Assembly: GCA_045132895.1 (NCBI GenBank) | Contig: JBGUTC010000024.1 | Coordinates: 1 to 5,168, forward strand | DNA: 5,168 nucleotides | Direction: 5' to 3' | Source: UMGS755 sp045132895 | Lineage (GTDB): Bacteria > Bacillota > Clostridia > UBA1381 > UBA9506 | In this document: piece by piece, positions 1-4,558 of the stretch | Layout: each line of letters starts with the position of its first letter | How positions within the stretch are numbered: position 1 is the first letter of the stretch | Made by a program: the position numbers and the translations under genes | Notes under the pieces: model-generated | What the model saw: the letters and a program-made list of their open reading frames with translations, nothing else | The model's database searches: none | Told to the model about the DNA's origin: nothing

Positions 1-1171
1 AGCCGTCAATGGGCTCCTGAGCAACGTAATAGAGTTCGTTACCGACCAAATTCAGGTAATAGAACATAGAATCTTCACTTTCGTAAAGAATTTCTGTTTC
101 AGAACCGTCTGCCTTAATGCGGCAAATCTGCTTGCCGGTACCGGCATTCACATAATAAACCCAACCGTCGGAAGCATTTAAGAAAACGCCCTCAGCATCA
201 CCCAGACGAGTTTTTTCGCCGGTGGCTTTCGATTCTTTATAAATTGCATAGGAAAAATCAACATGATAAATGTTTTCTTCATCAGTCGTCATAAAGCCGG
301 TCTGCAGAATGTTTGTAGAGGAATTACCACGGACTTTTTCAGAAACCTCTCCGATTTTGCCGCCATTATTGACAGCAGCATAACGGCTGTATGCCTTCAG
401 GTAGTCTCCGCTCTTCTGAGCGCTGTTACCCATCAAAGTCATAATACCGCTATAAGCTAAATTAACAAGGAAGAATAAAACTACCAGCGCTGCCACAACA
501 GCCGCAGAAATCAGAGCCACTTTCTTTCTTTTCCGGCTGCGTTCCAAAGCTGCCAGTCTTTTTTCTTCAGCTTCTTTTTCTTCTGCCAGACGTGCTGCTT
601 CTTCAATTTCCTCAAGAGTCTTTGTAATGGCATCACGGGAGGAAAACTTAGCAAGAACATTTGCTTTTTCACGTCCGCAACGAACACAAGCATCAAGGCC
701 GTCCTGATTGGGACGTCCGCAAACACAAATCCAGTAGGGGCCTGCATCCTTTGCATAGCACTGTGCATCCTCGCCGGCGGCTGAAATCAGTCTGATTTTT
801 TCATCGTAATCCGGCTCCACAATATCTATCTCCGTTGTTTCTCCGGTCTTTACATAAGACTCACCCTCTGCGAAATGAACCTCAAGAAAGTCTGCCGTAA
901 TATGCTTTGCATCTTCAAAATCTTTTAAAGAAACCGCCTTCGTTTCAGCAAAGTAAGATTTGGGCTGAGCTTCTAAGTCCTGAAGTTCCACACGGATTTC
1001 ACCCAGTTCACCGCCATACGTATCATAAGCGCGAACAACGAAAGTCACACCGGTAATCACGCAGTTGCTCAGGTTAAAGAGCTTAAACAGTGCGTAAGCC
1101 TCTCCGGTCTGGGAATTGGTTCTGACCGTAACGCCCTGATTTTCCACAGGACAACGTAAATCAATTTGCAT
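1..1171 (-). CDS. Zinc-finger, single-pass membrane protein with DUF5050-like beta-propeller (partial, C-terminus beyond window)
   Basis: Exact function is unknown. The reading frame is open from ATG at 1171 to the window edge, giving 390 residues without a stop; the C-terminus is missing. The start is fixed by an AGGAGGT site at 1179-1185. Visible parts in order: a beta-rich N-terminal domain (about residues 1-120) of the kind seen in clostridial zinc-ribbon proteins; a zinc-finger-like W-x-C-x-C-G plus C-x-x-C-G unit (C149, C151, C162, C165); a Glu/Lys/Ala-rich coiled coil (about 182-210); a basic RSRKRKK stop-transfer run; one transmembrane helix (about 218-240); then, from about 290, beta-propeller blades with the DGWVYYVN...ICRIKADGSE pattern typical of DUF5050 (established family resemblance). 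I infer N-in topology, with the zinc finger and coiled coil in the cytoplasm and the propeller outside, suggesting a sensor, scaffold or cell-envelope role. It lies 39 bp downstream of the phosphatase gene with no terminator between, so the two are probably co-transcribed. Confidence 0.88.
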   Translation of the reverse strand, partial: MQIDLRCPVENQGVTVRTNSQTGEAYALFKLFNLSNCVITGVTFVVRAYDTYGGELGEIRVELQDLEAQPKSYFAETKAVSLKDFEDAKHITADFLEVHFAEGESYVKTGETTEIDIVEPDYDEKIRLISAAGEDAQCYAKDAGPYWICVCGRPNQDGLDACVRCGREKANVLAKFSSRDAITKTLEEIEEAARLAEEKEAEEKRLAALERSRKRKKVALISAAVVAALVVLFFLVNLAYSGIMTLMGNSAQKSGDYLKAYSRYAAVNNGGKIGEVSEKVRGNSSTNILQTGFMTTDEENIYHVDFSYAIYKESKATGEKTRLGDAEGVFLNASDGWVYYVNAGTGKQICRIKADGSETEILYESEDSMFYYLNLVGNELYYVAQEPIDG

Positions 1172-1210
1172 TTTTGAAACCTCCTGATATACCTTCTTTT
1201 TATAATTAAC

Positions 1211-1852
1211 TTAAATATCTGACGGCAACGCCGTTTTAATCGCTTCTAAATGACGGTCTTCGCTGACGAATACCGTGTGCCACTGCTTATCTTCATATTG
1301 ATATTCTGAAACAGAAGCATTGGAGACCCAGGTTGACTCCTCGATCCGCTCAATTCCACCGGTCTGAATAAACGCCTGCGCTACACGAATCGGCGTTGCA
1401 TGAGCAACGACCACAACGGTCTTCCCTTCGTTCTCCTCCGCAATCGCTGTCAAGGATGCCATCGTTCTCTCTAAAACCTGACGAACAGACTCACCGCCTG
1501 TACAGACTGCATTTTTAATATCTTCCATCCAGATCCGATATGCCTCACCAAAGCGGGATTCCAGGTCCTTAAAAGGAACGCCTTCCCACTCTCCGCCATC
1601 AATCTCCCGAAGTTCCTTCTTCCGGCAAACCGGTAAGTCAAACCGCTTTGCAATCCGCTCCGCCGTCACAGACGCACGAATCAGATCACTGGAGTATACA
1701 CTGTCTACCCGGTAATTCTCAGCAATATAATCAGCTGTTAATTCAGCCTGCATAAGGCCACGTTCGGTTAAAGCCGGATTAATCTGCGCCGCAAAAATCC
1801 CCTGCAGATTTCCTTCACTCTCACCGTGCCGGACTAACAACAATCTCGTCAT
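1211..1852 (-). CDS. Histidine phosphatase family protein (phosphoglycerate mutase-like)
   Basis: This 213-residue cytosolic protein belongs to the histidine phosphatase superfamily (branch 1), which removes phosphate through a phospho-histidine intermediate. The family hallmarks are all visible: the N-terminal LLLVRHGESEGN motif with R8 and nucleophile H9, the phosphate-pocket arginine in SSDLIRA (R59), the proton-donor glutamate in LREIDGGEWEG (E83), and the second catalytic histidine in VVVVAHATPIR (H151). Length matches the usual 190-230 residues. The substrate cannot be read from sequence; relatives include cobalamin-pathway phosphatases (CobC), GpmB-like enzymes and broad sugar-phosphate phosphatases, and no cobalamin or glycolytic genes lie nearby. 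I choose ATG at 1852 because the family normally begins just before the RHG motif and an AAAGGAAG site (1859-1866) sits 6 nt upstream. A GTG at 1870 with AGAGGA (1875-1880) before it would add six residues and is possible. It is the first gene of a minus-strand unit with the DUF5050 gene. Confidence 0.93.
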   Translation of the reverse strand: MTRLLLVRHGESEGNLQGIFAAQINPALTERGLMQAELTADYIAENYRVDSVYSSDLIRASVTAERIAKRFDLPVCRKKELREIDGGEWEGVPFKDLESRFGEAYRIWMEDIKNAVCTGGESVRQVLERTMASLTAIAEENEGKTVVVVAHATPIRVAQAFIQTGGIERIEESTWVSNASVSEYQYEDKQWHTVFVSEDRHLEAIKTALPSDI

Positions 1853-1893
1853 AGTTTTCTTCCTTTCCACTCTATCCTCTGGACAACGCTACT

Positions 1894-1922
1894 ATTATAC
1901 CATATATTTTTGTTTTTTTCAA
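1894..1922 (-). promoter_or_regulatory. Sigma-A-type extended -10 promoter for the phosphatase/DUF5050 unit
   Basis: Read on the minus strand, a TTGAAA -35 (1917-1922) is followed by a 17-bp spacer and a TATAAT -10 (1894-1899). The -10 is preceded by TGG, giving the extended TGnTATAAT form. The start of transcription is expected near 1887, leaving a leader of about 35 nt before the chosen ATG. No other promoter is evident in the 39-bp gap before the downstream DUF5050 gene, so this one probably serves both. Confidence 0.75.
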
Positions 1923-1945
1923 TTTATTTCTTTCTAATTAAATAA

Positions 1946-1957
1946 AAATAGCTATTT
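1946..1957. repeat. 12-bp perfect palindrome AAATAGCTATTT between divergent promoters
   Basis: AAATAG followed directly by CTATTT is a perfect dyad. It lies 23 bp upstream of the -35 of the phosphatase promoter and 76 bp upstream of the rpmH -35. It could be a regulator binding site, but the surroundings are very AT-rich and a dyad of this size could occur by chance. No T-run or GC-rich stem makes it a terminator. Confidence 0.35.
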
Positions 1958-1962
1958 ATAAA

Positions 1963-1977
1963 AAACAAACAAACAAA
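1963..1977. repeat. Short AAAC tandem repeat
   Basis: Three copies of AAAC followed by AAA form a short simple repeat in the AT-rich divergent intergenic region. It lies between the two promoters and may contribute to DNA curvature. No specific function can be assigned. Confidence 0.5.
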
Positions 1978-2007
1978 TTTAGAAGTCTTTCTTGAAATAA
2001 TAGAAAA

Positions 2008-2018
2008 ATACCACTTTT
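2008..2018. repeat. Upstream arm of an 11-bp inverted repeat flanking the rpmH promoter
   Basis: ATACCACTTTT here is the exact reverse complement of AAAAGTGGTAT at 2076-2086. This arm ends 15 bp before the rpmH -35 box, in the zone where UP elements or activator sites lie. Confidence 0.6.
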
Positions 2019-2033
2019 TTGTAAACAAAAGTA

Positions 2034-2062
2034 TTGACATTTCTTCTTTTAGGGATTATAAT
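2034..2062 (+). promoter_or_regulatory. Perfect-consensus sigma-A promoter of the rpmH operon
   Basis: TTGACA (2034-2039), exactly 17 bp, then TATAAT (2057-2062): both hexamers and the spacing match the housekeeping consensus. The 35 bp upstream are A/T-rich with A- and T-runs and may act as an UP element. Transcription should begin near 2069-2071, giving a leader of about 37 nt. Such strength suits a gene whose product is needed in equimolar amounts with other ribosomal proteins. Confidence 0.9.
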
Positions 2063-2075
2063 AATATGGTATATG

Positions 2076-2086
2076 AAAAGTGGTAT
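2076..2086. repeat. Downstream arm of the 11-bp inverted repeat, in the rpmH leader
   Basis: AAAAGTGGTAT is an exact reverse complement of 2008-2018. This arm lies just downstream of the predicted transcription start, about 7 nt upstream of the rpmH Shine-Dalgarno sequence. Together the arms bracket the whole promoter. Confidence 0.6.
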
Positions 2087-2106
2087 GCATTTAGGAGGTG
2101 GAGCAC

Positions 2107-2241
2107 TTGCTTAGAACATATCAGCCCAATAAAAGAAAACGGAAAAAAGATCATGGCTTCAGAAACAGAATGAGTTCACGTTCCGGCAGAAAGGTATTGG
2201 CTAGAAGAAGACTTAAAGGCAGAAAGGTCCTGTCTGCATAG
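2107..2241 (+). CDS. rpmH: 50S ribosomal protein L34 (bL34)
   Basis: This 44-residue, very basic protein is the small large-subunit protein bL34, which binds 23S rRNA. The full family pattern is present: MLRTYQPNKRKRKKDHGF at the N-terminus, then a basic helix with RSGRKVLARRRLKGRK and the ending LSA. Length equals the family norm of 44-46. The start is a TTG, forced by alignment to the invariant xRTYQP beginning; the only in-frame ATG is codon 22, inside the protein. A strong AGGAGGTG site (2093-2100) compensates for the weak start codon. It is the first gene of the rpmH-rnpA-yidD-yidC-jag operon, downstream of a perfect consensus promoter. A hairpin follows the stop codon directly and may tune expression of rnpA relative to rpmH. 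It is identified with near certainty despite its small size. Confidence 0.97.
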   Translation: MLRTYQPNKRKRKKDHGFRNRMSSRSGRKVLARRRLKGRKVLSA

Positions 2242-2293
2242 TTATGAAAACCAGTCGCTGAGAGCTCACGCTTTTGGCGACTTTATTTCATAA
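2242..2293 (+). promoter_or_regulatory. Two-tier hairpin between rpmH and rnpA (candidate attenuator or RNA-processing site)
   Basis: Outer arms TTATGAAA (2242-2249) and TTTCATAA (2286-2293) are perfectly complementary. Inside a 3x3 internal loop lies a second stem, AGTCGC (2253-2258) with GCGACT (2277-2282), closing an 18-nt loop. The inner stem is followed by TTTATTT, a weak U-rich run, so partial termination is possible. The outer stem has no U-run after it, which argues for a processing or stabilising structure instead. It begins at the base after the rpmH stop codon and ends 24 nt before the rnpA start. Confidence 0.6.
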
Positions 2294-2317
2294 TTCCCTG
2301 GGACTTGGGGTAATAAC

Positions 2318-2707
2318 ATGAAGCAAACCATTAGTTTGAATAAAAACGAGCTGTTTTTGCGGGTATATAAAAAAGGAAAACGGTCATACCACCATAATTT
2401 TATACTCTATTATCTGCCAAACGGCCTACCTCACAATCGTCTGGGAATTAAAGCCGGTAAAAAACTGGCTTCTGCCGTTGGTAGAAACCGCGTCAGGAGA
2501 CTGTTAAAAGAAAGCTACCGTTTACTCGAACAAGATATTAAAACAGGATATGATTTGGTTTTCGCTGCAAAGGATAGTTGCCTCGATGCTGATTCTTTAG
2601 TGGAAACCATGGGGGCAATGCGTCATCTGTTAAAGTATGCACGCCTTTTTGTTGTATCAAAAGATTCTTTTCCGCCAAAATCGGAAAACACGGAGCTAGA
2701 GTCATGA
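2318..2707 (+). CDS. rnpA: Ribonuclease P protein component
   Basis: This 129-residue basic protein is the protein subunit of RNase P, which with the catalytic RNA (rnpB, not in this window) trims the 5' leader from precursor tRNAs. The signature is clear: an N-terminal L-N-K-N-E-L-F-L-R-V-Y-K-K-G segment (residues 7-20), RLGIKAGKKLASAVGRNRVRR (41-61) containing the RNR motif at 56-58, and the following KESYR helix (64-68). Length is at the upper end of the usual 110-130, the excess being a polar tail after about residue 113. The ATG is preceded by a modest TTGGGGT site. Its last bases overlap the yidD start as ATGA, indicating translational coupling. It follows rpmH by 76 bp containing a hairpin, a conserved gene pair across bacteria. 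It should be transcribed from the rpmH promoter, as no other promoter is evident. Confidence 0.97.
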   Translation: MKQTISLNKNELFLRVYKKGKRSYHHNFILYYLPNGLPHNRLGIKAGKKLASAVGRNRVRRLLKESYRLLEQDIKTGYDLVFAAKDSCLDADSLVETMGAMRHLLKYARLFVVSKDSFPPKSENTELES

Positions 2708-2913
2708 AACACTTGCTGATTTCTTTGATTCGCTTCTATCAGCGATTTATTTCGCCACTGAAAAAGCCGACTTGTCGGTTTTATCCCACCTGCTCTCAAT
2801 ATGCCATTGAAGCAATATCGAAAAAAGGGGCATTGCGTGGGACTCTTTTAGCATTTCGCCGGATTTTAAAATGCAATCCTTTTCACCCCGGCGGCTACGA
2901 CCCTGTTGAGTAG
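2704..2913 (+). CDS. yidD: Membrane protein insertion efficiency factor YidD
   Basis: This 69-residue protein matches the YidD family over its whole length: an amphipathic N-terminal helix (MKHLLISLIRFYQRFISPLK) expected to lie on the inner face of the membrane, then CRFYPTCSQYA (residues 24-34), a basic stretch, and the ending CNPFHPGGYDPV (57-68). The three conserved cysteines are C24, C30 and C57. YidD is known to improve insertion of membrane proteins by YidC, and the yidC gene follows directly. The ATG overlaps the rnpA stop by 4 bp (ATGA), so translation is probably coupled. The gene closes with tandem stops TAG TAA. The short product has no signal peptide. The family was once misnamed hemolysin-related; no toxin role is implied. 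Confidence 0.96.
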   Translation: MKHLLISLIRFYQRFISPLKKPTCRFYPTCSQYAIEAISKKGALRGTLLAFRRILKCNPFHPGGYDPVE

Positions 2914-2940
2914 TAAAAACTACAAAGGAGGCAATTTGAT

Positions 2941-3840
2941 TTGCGTATTTTCGACCTCATCAATATCCCTTTAGGATATTTGTTTCGATATATTTACCTG
3001 TTATTGCAGAACTATGGTTGGACGCTGGTTTTGTTCACGGTTATTACGAAAGCTGTTTTAATTCCCTTAACCGTTAAACAACAAAAATCTATGATAAAAA
3101 TGCAGGCAATTCAGCCGAGACTGCAGGAAATTCAGAAAAAATATCAGTATGATAAAGAAAAGTTGAATCAGGAAACCATGAAACTGTATCAAACTGCCGG
3201 CGTCAACCCCATGGGTGGATGTCTGCCGACCTTGATTCAGTTCCCGATTCTGATCGCTTTATACAATATTATCCGTAGCCCCTTAAGCTATGTCATTCAG
3301 TTAGGCAAGCACGGCTTACCAACCATTGAAGAAGTGCATACCGCGCTGACTGCATTAGGTTCTACCGTTGGCATTAAGGATCAGATCGGTATTGCTGCTG
3401 AAATGAACCGGTTTTCGACAGAACTGGCAGCCAAATTTCCTGACGCAAATATCATGAACATTGATTTTTCGTTTTTTGGCTTGAATTTATCTAACACGCC
3501 GTCACTGTCTACCCTGTCTCCCCTGCTTCTGATTCCCATTTTAGCAGGTTTGACAACATTTTTGGTATCTTGGGCTACTAATAAATTAAACGGTCAGTCT
3601 GCAAACCAAAACGCCGAAGGCGCAGCCGGTACCATGCAGATGATGACGTATTTCTTCCCGGTCATGACGTTCTTTTTCTCTATTTCTTTACCGGCAGGAC
3701 TGGGCTTCTACTGGATTTTATCTAACATTTTCCAGTTAGGACAACAATTCGTTTTAACCAAGTTATTTCCGAAACAAACACCGGACGAGCCTACGCGGAA
3801 GCACTTCAGAGAACGCGAGGCTGAAAGGAGAAAAAAATAA
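2941..3840 (+). CDS. yidC: YidC/Oxa1-type membrane protein insertase
   Basis: This 299-residue integral membrane protein inserts and folds membrane proteins, alone or with SecYEG. It has the 60-kDa-family core without the large periplasmic domain of Gram-negative YidC and without a lipoprotein signal or lipobox. Visible parts: an N-terminal amphipathic helix, a first core transmembrane segment (about 25-44) with IPLTVKQQKSM at its end, a charged cytoplasmic helical hairpin (about 50-85), the signature GVNPMGGCLPTLIQFPI (87-103), an external region to about 187, further membrane segments at about 190-212 and 233-265, and a basic tail (REREAERRKK). The groove arginine of E. coli YidC (R366) aligns with K37. 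The start is TTG, with AAAGGAGG (2924-2931) 9 nt upstream; no in-frame alternative start lies upstream. It sits between yidD and jag, the usual order. An alternative name is SpoIIIJ/OxaA; a sporulation role cannot be judged here. Confidence 0.96.
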   Translation: MRIFDLINIPLGYLFRYIYLLLQNYGWTLVLFTVITKAVLIPLTVKQQKSMIKMQAIQPRLQEIQKKYQYDKEKLNQETMKLYQTAGVNPMGGCLPTLIQFPILIALYNIIRSPLSYVIQLGKHGLPTIEEVHTALTALGSTVGIKDQIGIAAEMNRFSTELAAKFPDANIMNIDFSFFGLNLSNTPSLSTLSPLLLIPILAGLTTFLVSWATNKLNGQSANQNAEGAAGTMQMMTYFFPVMTFFFSISLPAGLGFYWILSNIFQLGQQFVLTKLFPKQTPDEPTRKHFREREAERRKK

Positions 3841-4476
3841 ATGAGTAAAACCGTTAAAAAATCTGCAAAAACCGTGCAGGAAGCCATAAATTTAGCACTG
3901 GCTGAACTGAAACTCTCCAAGGATGAAGCAACCATTGAAATTCTGGAAGAGGGTTCAAAAGGTCTGTTTGGTCTTGGCGCAAAAGACGCTGTTGTTCAGG
4001 TAACATCCAATGTTTCTCCTGAAAAGCGCGCAAAAGACTTTTTAGAAGATGTGTTTGCCAGCATGGGTATGAGAATTGAAATGGATATTGATTTTTCTGA
4101 TAAAATCATGAAGATCAATTTGTCCGGCGATAGCATGGGCATTATCATCGGTAAGCACGGCGATACTTTAGATGCTTTAGAACATCTGGTCAGCCTGACT
4201 GTAAACCGTGGTGACGGTGACTACGTCAAAGTCATTCTGGATACAGAGAACTACCGTGAGAAGCGTCGTCAGGCGTTGGTTCGTCTGGCAGAAAACCTCT
4301 CTGCTTCCGTTGTGAATCACAAAAAGAAAATCACATTAGAGCCCATGAGTGCCGGCGAACGTCGTATCATTCATGCTACACTTCAGAGCAATAAAGCAGT
4401 TGACACATACAGTATTGGTGAAGAGCCTTTCCGCAGAGTTGTCATTGCACTGAAGAAAAAACAAGTTTCAGAATAA
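3841..4476 (+). CDS. jag: Jag/KhpB RNA-binding protein (Jag-N, KH and R3H domains)
   Basis: This 211-residue cytosolic protein has the three-part Jag (SpoIIIJ-associated, KhpB) layout. The Jag-N domain (about 1-55) ends in GSKGLFGLGAKDA (38-50), matching the KKGFLGIG-type motif. A KH domain follows (about 75-135) with the GxxG loop G104-K-H-G107 in IIIGKHGDTLDAL. The R3H domain (about 140-208) shows ERRIIHATL with R174 and H178, then YSIGEEPFRRVVI. KhpB is known in Firmicutes to bind RNA with KhpA and to affect cell division and elongation; its link to YidC is inferred mainly from conserved neighbourhood and from the SpoIIIJ connection in Bacillus. The ATG directly follows the yidC stop codon, and a GAAAGGAG site (3823-3830) inside the end of yidC drives it. 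It is the last gene of the operon, followed by a strong terminator. Length is typical. Confidence 0.96.
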   Translation: MSKTVKKSAKTVQEAINLALAELKLSKDEATIEILEEGSKGLFGLGAKDAVVQVTSNVSPEKRAKDFLEDVFASMGMRIEMDIDFSDKIMKINLSGDSMGIIIGKHGDTLDALEHLVSLTVNRGDGDYVKVILDTENYREKRRQALVRLAENLSASVVNHKKKITLEPMSAGERRIIHATLQSNKAVDTYSIGEEPFRRVVIALKKKQVSE

Positions 4477-4494
4477 TACCCCGTGAGGGTTTGG

Positions 4495-4535
4495 AAACTG
4501 TAAAAATCCGGCCGGGTTTTTACAGTTTTTTATTT
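4495..4535 (+). terminator. Strong intrinsic terminator ending the rpmH-jag operon
   Basis: AAACTGTAAAAATCC (4495-4509) pairs with GGGTTTTTACAGTTT (4514-4528): a 15-bp stem with one T-G wobble around a GGCC tetraloop. The 3' arm runs into TTTTTATTTTC. It lies 18 bp after the jag stop. A minor 4-bp hairpin (ACCC 4478-4481 with GGGT 4487-4490) precedes it. The minus-strand side lacks a T-run, so it is likely one-directional. Confidence 0.93.
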
Positions 4536-4558
4536 TCTTTCAGAAAGGCGGCGAATCT

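Noticed and set aside
263..460. 65-codon plus-strand open frame
   Set aside because: It lies entirely antisense to the DUF5050 gene, whose frame is supported by recognisable domains and a strong ribosome binding site; the translated product resembles nothing known.
511..768. 85-codon minus-strand open frame
   Set aside because: It is an alternative frame within the DUF5050 gene, low in complexity because it reads through the coiled-coil codons.
1172..1210. Separate promoter or terminator between the phosphatase and DUF5050 genes
   Set aside because: There is an AT-rich stretch with a TATAAA-like hexamer, but no matching -35 and no hairpin; only the ribosome binding site is convincing.
1471..1653. 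60-codon minus-strand open frame
   Set aside because: It is a shifted frame inside the histidine phosphatase gene, with no independent ribosome binding site or domain.
1871..2106. Possible replication origin in the AT-rich region next to rpmH
   Set aside because: rpmH often borders oriC, but no TTATNCACA-type DnaA boxes were found on either strand and dnaA is absent from the window.
2294..2311. Small hairpin sequestering the rnpA ribosome binding site (CCC with GGGG)
   Set aside because: Only three G-C pairs and a wobble around an 8-nt loop, too weak to call from one sequence.
3708..3935. 75-codon minus-strand open frame
   Set aside because: It is antisense to the end of yidC and start of jag, both firmly identified.
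4400..4428. TTGACA at 4400-4405 as a promoter for rarA
   Set aside because: It lies in coding sequence for the Jag R3H domain and no -10-like hexamer follows at 16-18 bp spacing.
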